Positions 1 to 6,672 of a stretch of 13,440 nt of DNA are shown in pieces. The translations under genes and the position numbers were made by a program. The stretch covers positions 1 to 13,440 of the forward strand of contig CAIQPO010000050.1 of assembly GCA_903873735.1 (NCBI GenBank). The letters run 5' to 3'. Source of the stretch: Candidatus Collierbacteria bacterium (GTDB lineage Bacteria; Patescibacteriota; Microgenomatia; UBA1400; MFAQ01). The notes beneath the pieces were generated by a model. It was given only the letters and a program-made list of their open reading frames with translations, had not been told where the DNA came from and did not search any database. Positions within the stretch are counted from its first letter, which is position 1, and each line of letters starts with the position of its first letter.

Positions 1-884
1 ATTATTAATGAAATAGTTTGATAGAGACAACAATCAGACAATTCTTGGCAAATTCATAAGATTAATAAATGCTGTTAATAAATATCAACTGACAAAAAAT
101 ACTTATTAAAATGCTTTGATTAAAATTTACTACTCATATCTCTCATCCACACACTCTATAAGATACTCAACACACTAGTCATACACATTAAAAATTCAAC
201 AACAATCCACAAGAATCAGTTTATAAATTTCAGATTACCAACTCCCACACATTCATAGGTATTCCTCACTTATATGTATTTTGAAATGAGTAGTCTACAC
301 ATATATATCAAATCCATAAATTCATAAGTGACAATTTTATAAAAATTGCTACCCTTTCATAAAATTACACCATACTATCTAAATTTAGACAGACTCAATA
401 ATCAATCCTTATAAAAATAATTCATAAATCTTACTTAACACTAACTCTAATCAATATCTTTATACCCCCACATATGTAAAGATAAACACATTGTAATCAA
501 TTACACTAGATACCCCTACCCCATACCCTAAAATAATTAACCCGAGATAAACAATCCGTTTTCTCACACTCCCCATACCCGCATACACACTAAACTTTTA
601 AATATGTATACCCCTACCCCCACCCAAAAATAACCATTCTGACTCAAAAAAGTAAAAAATTCATCGCAACTACTTAACAGGTAACTCATTTTGGAGTCCA
701 GATGATCAAAAATTGTATTTAATCAATTTTACTCTATACACTATCACAATATTTCAATATATTTTCACAACACATACTTCACTATATATACATATCCTAA
801 TAACTTGCTTGGTAGTTTTTCATATTTACTTAAACAAGCAAATAATATATCCGATAGATATATTCAATAAATTAGCTAACTACA
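1..884. other. AT-rich, G-poor stretch without genes
   Basis: No convincing coding region is visible on either strand; stops are dense in all frames. The + strand is very poor in G: in 421-660 a hand count gives 70 C against 11 G. C-runs of the form CCCCTACCCC recur, and ATTCATA-type heptamers recur at 52, 251, 320 and 420 with a variant at 355. A 7-bp inverted repeat lies at 805-811/835-841 with a 23-nt spacer. One DnaA-box-like 9-mer with a single mismatch lies at 143-151 (TCATCCACA), which is too little to call an origin. The stretch lies downstream of mreB. It may be a replication or nucleoid-related region, an untranslated RNA locus or eroded DNA; the sequence does not decide. Confidence 0.6.
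510..620. repeat. C-run direct repeat (ATACCCCTACCCC)
   Basis: The 13-mer ATACCCCTACCCC occurs exactly at 510-522 and 608-620, with a related ATACCCCCACAT near 462-473. On the minus strand these read as closely spaced G-runs (GGGG-TA-GGGG-TAT-GGG, and GGG-T-GGGGG-TA-GGGG). With a further GGG nearby at 541-543 the first could form a G-quadruplex with one long loop. Function is unknown. Confidence 0.5.
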
Positions 885-923
885 CATAAAATACAAAATA
901 GCAGTAAAAATAAAATACTGCTA
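885..923 (-). terminator. Intrinsic terminator of mreB
   Basis: Read on the minus strand, a perfect 8-bp stem (TAGCAGTA, + positions 899-906 paired with 916-923) closes a 9-nt A/T loop and is followed by a U-rich tail, TTTTGTATTTT. It begins 35 nt after the mreB stop. The stem has only modest GC, so efficiency is uncertain. Confidence 0.65.
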
Positions 924-957
924 ATGTATAAATAATTACGCGATATGAAAATATTTA

Positions 958-1971
958 TTAAGACTTCTTCCCCAAGCTTCTACTATAAACATCTAAATTT
1001 TCTATAGCTATACCAATTCCTTTTATCACACATCTCTGAGGATCTTCAGCCACAAATGCAGGTACCCCAGTTTCTTGTGTTATCAGTCTATCAAATCCCC
1101 TTAGTAATGCCGTTCCACCGGTCATCACTATCCCCTTATCAATAATGTCTGATGACAACTCTGGTGGCACTTCCTCCATCACCGTTTTTAGCATTGAAAT
1201 AATTTTGCCTAGTGGCTCTCTTATTGCCTCATAAACGTCTTGTGAAGTAATTTCTACTTGTCTAGGTAGACCAGTAATACTGTCTCTACCGGTAACCTCC
1301 ATTCTTTCATCCTTTGATACAGGCATCGCAGAACCAATCTTTACCTTAATATTTTCTGAAGTCACCTCTCCAACAACTAAGTTGTACTTTTTCCTTATGA
1401 ATCTCGCCACCGCTTCGTCAATCTTATTTCCAGCCACTCTCACACTCTTAAAAGTCACCACCCCTCCAAGTGAAATCACTGCTGCCTCACTCGCACCACC
1501 ACCCATATCCAAGATCATATTGCCACTTGGTTCTGCAATCGGCACACCCGCTCCAATAGCCGCAGCTAAAGGTTCTTCAATTAAATATGCGTTCTTAGCA
1601 CCTGCAGAAATTGTCGCCCCCAAAACCGCTCTTCTCTCCACCTGAGTTACCCCAGCTGGTACGCAAATCATCACATCAGGTTTAAACAAGCTAAACCCTC
1701 CAACTTTCCTGATGAAATACTTAAGCATTGCCTCAGTCACCACATAGTCAGCTATCACGCCATCCCTCATCGGCTTACTCGCTTTAATATTTCCAGGTGT
1801 TCTACCCAACATGCTCTGCGCTTCTTTTCCCACTGCCAATACCTTTCCATCGGAAAGAGATACTGCCACCACAGTTGGTTCTTCCATCACCACTCCTTCT
1901 CCCTCCACATGAACTAAACAATTAGCCGTTCCTAAATCTATTGCAATCTTTTTTGAAAATGACAAACCCAT
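958..1971 (-). CDS. mreB: Rod-shape determining protein MreB
   Basis: MreB is the bacterial actin homologue. It forms membrane-associated ATP-dependent filaments that guide sidewall peptidoglycan synthesis. The 337-aa protein is of normal family length and shows the actin-fold signatures in order: phosphate-1 loop IDLGTAN at 11-17, the connecting EEP motif near 132-134, phosphate-2 loop LDMGGGASEAA at 154-164, and the adenosine-binding VMTGGTALLRG at 282-292. I place the start at the ATG that gives MGLSFSKK. An upstream in-frame ATG overlaps a TATAAT hexamer (1982-1987), and an earlier TTG gives an N-terminus untypical of MreB. From the chosen start the leader would be only 3-4 nt. It diverges from the PEGA-domain gene. 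The usual partners mreC and mreD are not in this window. Confidence 0.95.
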   Translation of the reverse strand: MGLSFSKKIAIDLGTANCLVHVEGEGVVMEEPTVVAVSLSDGKVLAVGKEAQSMLGRTPGNIKASKPMRDGVIADYVVTEAMLKYFIRKVGGFSLFKPDVMICVPAGVTQVERRAVLGATISAGAKNAYLIEEPLAAAIGAGVPIAEPSGNMILDMGGGASEAAVISLGGVVTFKSVRVAGNKIDEAVARFIRKKYNLVVGEVTSENIKVKIGSAMPVSKDERMEVTGRDSITGLPRQVEITSQDVYEAIREPLGKIISMLKTVMEEVPPELSSDIIDKGIVMTGGTALLRGFDRLITQETGVPAFVAEDPQRCVIKGIGIAIENLDVYSRSLGKKS

Positions 1972-1981
1972 ATTCGCGCTC

Positions 1982-1987
1982 ATTATA
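1982..1987 (-). promoter_or_regulatory. Putative -10 box of mreB
   Basis: TATAAT on the minus strand, ending 10 nt before the MGLSF ATG; a start 7 nt downstream of the hexamer would leave a 3-4 nt leader. No good -35 is visible. Confidence 0.5.
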
Positions 1988-2041
1988 CAGATAATAAACT
2001 CCAAAGATAAGCCCTCAGGCCAATATAGTCACAATACAATA

Positions 2042-2047
2042 TATAAT
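2042..2047 (+). promoter_or_regulatory. Putative -10 box, leaderless PEGA gene
   Basis: TATAAT followed by AAAGGTT and then the GTG start, a gap of 7 nt. Transcription would begin at or next to the start codon. The AAAGG lies only 2 nt from GTG, too close to act as a normal Shine-Dalgarno sequence. No consensus -35 is visible. Confidence 0.55.
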
Positions 2048-2054
2048 AAAGGTT

Positions 2055-3362
2055 GTGAGCAACCCAAAATCAAAAAGAATACTCATCAATCTAGCCATCG
2101 TTTTTACCCTTATTGTTGGTACCTTAATCGGAATTCAATTCGCTAAAGGATATCGACCAAATATTGAAAACGGCTCAATTGAGGGTAACGGCCTTCTTTC
2201 CATCACCTCCTACCCCAAATCTGCCAGAGTTTTCATCAATGGCAAACTTACCACCGTAACCGACGATAAGCTCTACTTATCTCCCACCAACTACCAAATT
2301 AAAATTGAAAAAGATGGCTTTCACCCATGGAATAAAAATGTACCTCTTAAGCCAGAACTCGTCAGCTCAATAGATGCTAGGCTTTTCCCCATAATCCCCG
2401 CCACAACACCTATCACCTTCTACCAAGCATCTAATGTCAGTATTAGCCCTGATGGTACCAAGATCGCTTATGTCGTTAGCAAATCTCCTATTCCTGCAGA
2501 CGACGGTCTGTATATTTATTCACTCTCAAACAATCTACTAGGCAGCCAAAACACTCAAATCACCGGATCAGAAAAAGACTACACTAAGGCATTGTTGGTC
2601 TGGGCTCCAGACAACAACCAAATCCTTGCCATTTTTACCGAAAAATTGAAATCAGGTGAAAAAATCAGCTCATCTCACCTCCTCTCCACCAAATCCATGA
2701 ACCAGATAAAGACCCTCACTGACGCCACTCTCAAACTTCCTCAGATAATTGCCGAATGGCAAGACAAGCACGCCAAAATCAACCAACCCACACTTAGTCT
2801 TTACCCAAAATACATGGTGGATGTCCTTACTGGCAAGTCAATCAATGTCTATTTTTCACCAGACAAAGAGAGAGTATTCTATACACCCACCGAAAATTTA
2901 GCCCTTCCGGAAAATGCTGTCGGCAAAGCCTTACCCAATATAAACTCCGCTCAAGAGTCAAGAGACATTCTTAAAGGCTCCACCTATGTCTACGATCTCA
3001 AAGAAGGTACAAACTACCAAATCACTCTAGCCTCTCCTTCATCAGAAATTGTAAAAAATTTGATTACCACCCAATCAGCGACTCCTTCAGCCTCACTCCT
3101 TGCCATAAAACAGCTAAAGGCACAAACTGAAAGTAGATACTCTACCAACACCTCCTGGTATGGCAATAGGCACTTAATCCAAACTACCAAAGATGGCGTC
3201 TACATTACTGAATACGATAACCTCAACCCCACTCTAATCTCTCAAGCTACTATTAAAGAAAACTTCATTGCTCCATCTCCTGATGCAAGCAAGCTACTTC
3301 TTCTCACCAACATCAACCAAAAACCAGAAGCTTTCAACCTTATTTCCCTCGACTTAAAGTAG
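2055..3362 (+). CDS. Membrane-anchored PEGA-domain protein
   Basis: A 435-aa protein with an N-terminal membrane helix at about 9-28 (LINLAIVFTLIVGTLIGI), after a short basic cytoplasmic tail, so most of it should lie outside the membrane. Residues about 48-105 form a PEGA domain: a beta-rich repeat seen in surface and S-layer-associated proteins, here with the typical YPKSARVFINGK and KDGFHPW segments. The remainder resembles a TolB/WD40-like propeller, with two SPD-type turns (SPDGTKIAYV near 137 and SPDASKLLLL near 413) and predicted strands between. No catalytic motif is visible. It is likely a cell-envelope binding or sensing protein. It starts with GTG directly after a -10 box and overlaps the next, convergent gene by 23 bp. 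Confidence 0.8.
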   Translation: MSNPKSKRILINLAIVFTLIVGTLIGIQFAKGYRPNIENGSIEGNGLLSITSYPKSARVFINGKLTTVTDDKLYLSPTNYQIKIEKDGFHPWNKNVPLKPELVSSIDARLFPIIPATTPITFYQASNVSISPDGTKIAYVVSKSPIPADDGLYIYSLSNNLLGSQNTQITGSEKDYTKALLVWAPDNNQILAIFTEKLKSGEKISSSHLLSTKSMNQIKTLTDATLKLPQIIAEWQDKHAKINQPTLSLYPKYMVDVLTGKSINVYFSPDKERVFYTPTENLALPENAVGKALPNINSAQESRDILKGSTYVYDLKEGTNYQITLASPSSEIVKNLITTQSATPSASLLAIKQLKAQTESRYSTNTSWYGNRHLIQTTKDGVYITEYDNLNPTLISQATIKENFIAPSPDASKLLLLTNINQKPEAFNLISLDLK

Positions 3363-3999
3363 TACAAACACCCCTCCAGGCTTGATTAGCCTCTATAAAT
3401 CCATCAAAGAAGTAAACCCTTATGCTGCCACGCTTCCAACCGCACTCATGAACAAAGTCAGCCTTTCTCCATATTGTTATACCCGCCGCATCCTTTCCTT
3501 CTACTATTGTTATCTCCTGCACACCTCCCATTAAGTCATCCCTGACCACTTCATTGATTTCCCCCTTTCCCGCTTCACATATTTTCTTCAACTCACCAGA
3601 AATCTCCCCGCTACCCTGATCTGAAGGCACCATTGAGGTATATTCCGGCATCAGCATGTTTATCTGATATCTTCCATCTACAAATATGAAGTCATACTCC
3701 CAATCGATACACGATTTTTCTTTCCCTCTATAAACGCACTTCTCGTCAATAAATATTGCCCCATTTTTTCTATCTTTTAAGGCTACTATCTGTCCTTCAA
3801 GCCACACAGCTTCTGCCTGTAATCTAGAAAAAGCATCAGCATTGTAATCCACTTCACGAAGTCTAGAAGAAAGTTCTGTGGCTCTGGCTACAATATGAGG
3901 CTCATTCATAACCCTTCCCAAAACCACTGCCTCTCCAGCAACCACATCCATCCAATTGCATCTTCCAAGTTCGTTTGATATATCAATTTCTTTCGGCAT
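3340..3999 (-). CDS. Hypothetical protein, soluble, 219 aa
   Basis: I do not recognise this protein. It is acidic to neutral, with no membrane helix or signal peptide. The first 95 residues look mostly helical (MPKEIDISNELGRCNW onwards), with a possible helical hairpin around RLREVDYNADAFSRLQAEA. The C-terminal part has alternating strands with several aromatic and cysteine residues (CVYRGKEKSCIDWEYDFIFVDGRY; HECGWKRGSIRVYFFDGF in shorter blocks). The ATG at 3999 is preferred over an upstream TTG because a TAGAAT box (4010-4015) lies between them. The frame is open and compositionally like its neighbours, so it is probably real. Its 3' end overlaps the convergent PEGA-domain gene by 23 bp and no terminator is seen between them. 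Confidence 0.7.
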   Translation of the reverse strand: MPKEIDISNELGRCNWMDVVAGEAVVLGRVMNEPHIVARATELSSRLREVDYNADAFSRLQAEAVWLEGQIVALKDRKNGAIFIDEKCVYRGKEKSCIDWEYDFIFVDGRYQINMLMPEYTSMVPSDQGSGEISGELKKICEAGKGEINEVVRDDLMGGVQEITIVEGKDAAGITIWRKADFVHECGWKRGSIRVYFFDGFIEANQAWRGVCTTLSRGK

Positions 4000-4009
4000 T
4001 TCAAGCAGT

Positions 4010-4015
4010 ATTCTA
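4010..4015 (-). promoter_or_regulatory. Putative -10 box for the 219-aa gene
   Basis: TAGAAT on the minus strand, 10 nt before the ATG at 3999, the same spacing as at mreB. No convincing -35. Confidence 0.4.
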
Positions 4016-4055
4016 CCAAAAAACAAGGTAAAATATGACTGTTAAGTATCATCTT

Positions 4056-4130
4056 GTCCTGGTAGCTCAGTTTGGATAGAGCAACGCACTCCTAACGCGT
4101 AGGTCGCCAGTTCGACTCTGGCCCAGGACA
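4056..4130 (+). tRNA. tRNA-Arg (anticodon CCT)
   Basis: The cloverleaf folds by hand: acceptor GTCCTGG/CCAGGAC, D stem GCTC/GAGC, anticodon loop CTCCTAA (anticodon CCT, reads AGG), variable loop AGGTC, T arm GCCAG-TTCGACT-CTGGC, discriminator A. The last anticodon-stem pair is an A-C mismatch. CCA is not encoded. An intrinsic terminator follows. Confidence 0.95.
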
Positions 4131-4141
4131 CTCATCAAAAT

Positions 4142-4165
4142 AAGAGAGGAAATACCTCTCTTTTT
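4142..4165 (+). terminator. Intrinsic terminator after tRNA-Arg
   Basis: Stem AAGAGAGG (4142-4149) pairs with CCTCTCTT (4155-4162) around the 5-nt loop AAATA and runs into a T tract. It starts 12 nt after the tRNA 3' end. Confidence 0.85.
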
Positions 4166-4191
4166 GTATAATTTATTGATGTATGAAGATA

Positions 4192-4215
4192 TTTCAATAA
4201 CAATGGTTATTGAAA
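4192..4215. repeat. Perfect 10-bp inverted repeat
   Basis: TTTCAATAAC (4192-4201) and GTTATTGAAA (4206-4215) flank the 4-nt loop AATG. It lies 50 nt beyond the 3' end of the minus-strand tRNA-Pro and may help end that transcript, although no clear U tract follows on the minus strand. An operator is another possibility. Confidence 0.55.
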
Positions 4216-4265
4216 AGAAGACGAGTAAGCTCTTATAGCCGAAATCGGTGAGAGACTATTCAAAG

Positions 4266-4338
4266 TCGGGGTGGGCGGAATTGAACCGCCTGCCTCTTCG
4301 TCCCGAACGAAGCGTGATAGCCGATTCACTACACCCCG
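4266..4338 (-). tRNA. tRNA-Pro (anticodon CGG)
   Basis: Minus-strand cloverleaf: acceptor CGGGGTG/CACCCCG, D stem GTGA/TCAC, anticodon stem CTTCG/CGAAG with loop TTCGGGA (anticodon CGG, reads CCG), variable loop AGGCA, T arm GGCGG-TTCAATT-CCGCC, discriminator A. CCA is not encoded. It lies 22 bp downstream of ndk; a TAAAAT box at 4348-4353 could give it its own start, or it could be cut out of the ndk transcript. Confidence 0.95.
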
Positions 4339-4360
4339 ATCTTGCCTATTTTACTCCCTT

Positions 4361-4855
4361 TTACCTAAACACCCCACCCATTTCATCCTCACTATAAATT
4401 AGTTGTTCGGTGATTGTTGTGTAGTCATGCAGCTCTTCAGCAGTAAAAAGTATTCCAATCTCTCTAGCAGCGTTCTCATTTGAGTCAGATGCATGAACCA
4501 AGTTGTTACCACCACTCATTCCCCAGTCACCTCTTATCGATCCAGCTTCAGCCTCATAACCCTTCCTGGTCCCAATAATTCTTCTAACAAGATCAACCGC
4601 TTTATATCCTTCCCAAACCATAGCAATAATTGGTGTCCACTTCATATAAGCAGCAATCTTTGGAAAAAACTCCGCATCTTTGTACTGGTGATACCACTGC
4701 TTTAATGTTTCATCATCTAGCTGTAGCATCTTCATACCTACCAGCTTAAAACCCTTTCTCTCAAGTCTGGTAATTATCTCTCCGATCAAACCTCTCTGAA
4801 CCGCATCAGGCTTAATAAGTAACAGCGATCTTTCTAAATACTTTGAATTTGACAT
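4361..4855 (-). CDS. ndk: Nucleoside-diphosphate kinase
   Basis: This enzyme transfers the gamma-phosphate of ATP to other NDPs and dNDPs through a phosphohistidine, balancing nucleotide pools. The family features are clear: LLIKPDAVQRGLIGEI at 12-27 with the conserved Lys15, and the active-site block NNLVHASDS with catalytic His121. The 164 aa are longer than the usual 140-150 of bacterial enzymes. The extra length comes from a segment before the active site (RKGYEAEAGSIRGDWGMSGG) and a C-terminal tail. The gene follows yraN after 14 nt. A TAGAAT box in that gap lies 6 nt before the ATG, so it may also be transcribed on its own as a leaderless mRNA. Confidence 0.95.
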   Translation of the reverse strand: MSNSKYLERSLLLIKPDAVQRGLIGEIITRLERKGFKLVGMKMLQLDDETLKQWYHQYKDAEFFPKIAAYMKWTPIIAMVWEGYKAVDLVRRIIGTRKGYEAEAGSIRGDWGMSGGNNLVHASDSNENAAREIGILFTAEELHDYTTITEQLIYSEDEMGGVFR

Positions 4856-4861
4856 GTCTAT

Positions 4862-4867
4862 ATTCTA
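4862..4867 (-). promoter_or_regulatory. Putative -10 box, leaderless ndk
   Basis: TAGAAT on the minus strand, 6 nt before the ndk ATG, inside the 14-nt gap behind yraN. No usable Shine-Dalgarno sequence is present at normal distance. Confidence 0.4.
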
Positions 4868-4869
4868 CC

Positions 4870-5229
4870 CTAATACACCGCCGAATAATGACTTAATCTC
4901 GTCTTTTTCATATCTGAATCAAGCACCACTGCCACCACATCTACTCTGCAAGAACAACTCAAATTATTTTTGATAGTGTACAACTCCCCAAGTCTTTTCA
5001 CTTGTGATAATTTTCCTTTATTTACCATCTCTTCTGGATTACCAAAATCACACCCAATTTTCGTCTTTACCTCTACAAACACTAAATTTTCTCCTTCCCA
5101 GCAAATAATATCCAGCTCGCCAAATTGAGTACTCCAGTTCCTCTGAACCAGCCTGTATCCTTTATCCAGCAAATACTCACAGGCAATATCTTCACCCCTC
5201 CTTCCCACTACCTTATTGTTTTGTCTCAC
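4870..5229 (-). CDS. yraN: YraN/UPF0102 family endonuclease-like protein
   Basis: UPF0102 (YraN) proteins have a restriction-endonuclease-like PD-(D/E)xK fold and are often encoded beside competence and recombination genes; their exact role is not settled. The family core is visible: GRRGEDIACEYLLDKGY, then the metal-site region FGELDIICWEGENLVFVEVKTK (Asp of GELDI, Glu and Lys of EVKTK). The 119-aa length is typical. I choose the GTG at 5229 over a TTG two codons upstream, because the TTG lies between a TAAAAT box (5236-5241) and the GTG and would precede the predicted transcription start. It heads the yraN-ndk pair and is separated from comM by the serpin-like island. Confidence 0.9.
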   Translation of the reverse strand: MRQNNKVVGRRGEDIACEYLLDKGYRLVQRNWSTQFGELDIICWEGENLVFVEVKTKIGCDFGNPEEMVNKGKLSQVKRLGELYTIKNNLSCSCRVDVVAVVLDSDMKKTRLSHYSAVY

Positions 5230-5235
5230 ATACAA

Positions 5236-5241
5236 ATTTTA
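5236..5241 (-). promoter_or_regulatory. Putative -10 box, leaderless yraN
   Basis: TAAAAT on the minus strand, 6 nt before the GTG start of yraN. A TTGTCA further upstream is only 13 nt away, too close for a standard -35. Confidence 0.45.
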
Positions 5242-5253
5242 CACCCTAATCAC

Positions 5254-5282
5254 TTGACAAAAAGCATATTATAGGGTATAAT
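5254..5282 (+). promoter_or_regulatory. Consensus sigma-70 promoter of the 81-aa gene
   Basis: TTGACA (5254-5259) and TATAAT (5277-5282) are both perfect consensus hexamers with an exact 17-bp spacer. Transcription should start near 5289 and give a leader of about 47 nt. It faces away from the yraN promoter. Confidence 0.9.
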
Positions 5283-5335
5283 AACACCATCGTTTAAGTC
5301 GCACTTTCACTCAACAGAATTGGAGATATTTCCCC

Positions 5336-5581
5336 ATGATGACCCCAAGATTCGGTAACTGGTACACAGGTTTTGTTTTGAAGGTTAGCCTCCTCTTGTT
5401 CGCTGCCTCGGCCGCTACCCTCTTCCTAACCACACCAGCTACTTTTGACCCAAACCTGGCTAACGGAGAGCTTCTCCGAACCAGCTTTATCTGGCTTACC
5501 GGTATTGGTGGTTTGCTCTTCGGAGCTCTTACCCTCGTCGCCGCAGCCAGCACCCCCACCAATTCTGTACTCGGTCGCTGA
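5336..5581 (+). CDS. Small two-helix membrane protein, 81 aa
   Basis: I do not recognise this protein. Its 81 residues contain two hydrophobic segments, about 14-33 (VLKVSLLLFAASAATLFLTT) and 50-70 (SFIWLTGIGGLLFGALTLVA), joined by a short polar loop with ASN and GLU, so it is probably an integral membrane hairpin with both ends on the same side. The gene is clearly set up for strong expression: perfect consensus promoter, GGAG 10 nt before the ATG (a second ATG follows directly), and a strong terminator 20 nt after the TGA stop. Codon use is more GC-rich than in the surrounding genes. It is transcribed opposite to the two serpin-like genes and converges with them. Functional linkage is only inferred from position and from the shared expression style. 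Confidence 0.8.
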   Translation: MMTPRFGNWYTGFVLKVSLLLFAASAATLFLTTPATFDPNLANGELLRTSFIWLTGIGGLLFGALTLVAAASTPTNSVLGR

Positions 5582-5598
5582 AAGTCACTTGAACCACA

Positions 5599-5627
5599 AA
5601 AGGAACCGCCCTGCGGTTCCTTTTTTT
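5599..5627 (+). terminator. Strong terminator of the 81-aa gene
   Basis: Stem AGGAACCGC (5601-5609) pairs perfectly with GCGGTTCCT (5613-5621) around a 3-nt loop, flanked by A residues on the left and a run of T on the right. Confidence 0.95.
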
Positions 5628-5641
5628 ATGCTTCAAACCAC

Positions 5642-5665
5642 AAAAAAGGAGGGGTAAACCCCTCC
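5642..5665 (-). terminator. Strong terminator of serpin-like gene 1
   Basis: On the minus strand GGAGGGG (+ 5659-5665) pairs with CCCCTCC (+ 5648-5654) around the loop TTTA, followed by TTTTTT. It begins 11 nt after the stop of the 295-aa gene and stands back to back with the plus-strand terminator. Confidence 0.95.
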
Positions 5666-5675
5666 AACACACAAC

Positions 5676-6563
5676 CTATCTCAAATCTTCATTCGCCAGG
5701 TCAGCAACCGGCACTAAACCAGCCACAAGCGGCAAAACTTGACCTTTACGCATGATGGCAAATGCCAAATCGTGATCTGCCACATAGTCTCCAGGCTGCA
5801 CAGCAGGCTTAGCATGCCCACCGCCACGCATCGCACCCATAGCAAACGCTGATTCAAACTTGACCTGGAATGGAGTAAGCGAAAACTTCGCCGCCATCTT
5901 TGCCTGACATACCACCCAATCCCCAGCGGTCATGCCAACCAGATCCGACACATCCATCGGAGTCTCATCGATATTTGCCATCGACAAAATCACTCCATTA
6001 CCGGTATCCAGAGGCCTGCTGGTGGTGATACTGCGAATGGCGATTGCCCAAGGCAGCACCATCTCCCATCCCAATGCTTTCTCAAACGGAGAGGTAACGA
6101 GCAAACTGAAGTTACCCTTTGTGGGAATCTCCACTACCACCTTGTCACCGTACTGGAAATGTTTCACCCCAGCTTCTTTCCCCAGACGGAAAGCCTTGCG
6201 TGAGATCTTTGGCAGATAATGCCCCTTTTCCCCATACTGAAGATACTCGCCCAAGAGCTTCATGGCAGCAGCCAGATACATAAAGTTTGAGCCGCTACCC
6301 ATATCGGTCAGGTTCATATTCCGGAAGCCATTCTCCCGCAGAAATCTATTAATCACATTCACATTATCCGCCGAAACGGCTTTAAGCTCGCCAGGTGAAA
6401 ACGACTCCAGGCCAGACATAGCCGGCTCACGTAAAATCCGCATCATTCGTTGAAGCGGTCTGGCCTCGTTGAATTCCCAGTTGAGTTCATGTCCCAGGAA
6501 TTTCTCCGTTTCCGGCCAAAGACATTTGGCAATAGGATACACAGTTGCAAATGAAGCAGTCAC
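5676..6563 (-). CDS. Serpin-like protein, divergent (paralog 1)
   Basis: A 295-aa protein, clearly paralogous to its neighbour (about one third identical by eye). Read against the serpin family, landmarks appear in order: MKLLGEYLQYGEKGHYLP...FRL (101-127) like the FKGxWxxPF..T..F segment; VVVEIPTKGNFSLLVTSP (142-159) like the VxELPYKG..LSMLxLLP strand pair; VILSMANIDETPMDVSDLVGM in two parts (191-211) like the LPKF...DL...L..LG segment; KFSL (226-229), hinge-like FESAFAMGA (236-244); YVADHDLAFAI (260-270) in place of the serpin signature; final AGLV. It is about 80 residues short of a standard serpin, mainly in the N-terminal helices, and has no signal peptide. GTG start with AAGGAG 9 nt upstream. 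The assignment is inferred and needs a profile or structure search. Confidence 0.6.
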   Translation of the reverse strand: MTASFATVYPIAKCLWPETEKFLGHELNWEFNEARPLQRMMRILREPAMSGLESFSPGELKAVSADNVNVINRFLRENGFRNMNLTDMGSGSNFMYLAAAMKLLGEYLQYGEKGHYLPKISRKAFRLGKEAGVKHFQYGDKVVVEIPTKGNFSLLVTSPFEKALGWEMVLPWAIAIRSITTSRPLDTGNGVILSMANIDETPMDVSDLVGMTAGDWVVCQAKMAAKFSLTPFQVKFESAFAMGAMRGGGHAKPAVQPGDYVADHDLAFAIMRKGQVLPLVAGLVPVADLANEDLR

Positions 6564-6613
6564 TTATACACTCTCCTTAAACAGAATCTGGTTTATTTGT
6601 AAAGAACTCGCCA

Positions 6614-6642
6614 ATTATATCAGACCCATAACATTAAAACAA
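6614..6642 (-). promoter_or_regulatory. Promoter of serpin-like gene 1
   Basis: Minus strand: -35 TTGTTT (6637-6642), 17-bp spacer, extended -10 TGATATAAT (hexamer 6614-6619). Predicted start near 6607, leader about 44 nt with AAGGAG. It lies in the 109-bp gap behind paralog 2, partly overlapping that gene's terminator tail. Confidence 0.75.
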
Positions 6643-6665
6643 AAATGAGCCCCTTTCAGGGCTCA
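6641..6665 (-). terminator. Terminator of serpin-like gene 2
   Basis: Minus strand: TGAGCCC (+ 6659-6665) pairs with GGGCTCA (+ 6646-6652) around a 6-nt loop, followed by TTTTTGTTTT. It starts 7 nt after the stop codon. Confidence 0.9.
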
Positions 6666-6672
6666 GTAAAGT

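Noticed and set aside
143..211. DnaA-box-like 9-mers (TCATCCACA at 143-151, CAATCCACA at 203-211)
   Set aside because: One and two mismatches to TTATCCACA, only two sites, no dnaA or dnaN nearby; not enough for an origin.
5311..5562. Minus-strand 83-aa frame opposite the 81-aa membrane protein
   Set aside because: It is the mirror of a gene with a perfect promoter, Shine-Dalgarno and terminator; its basic composition is a by-product of the opposite strand.
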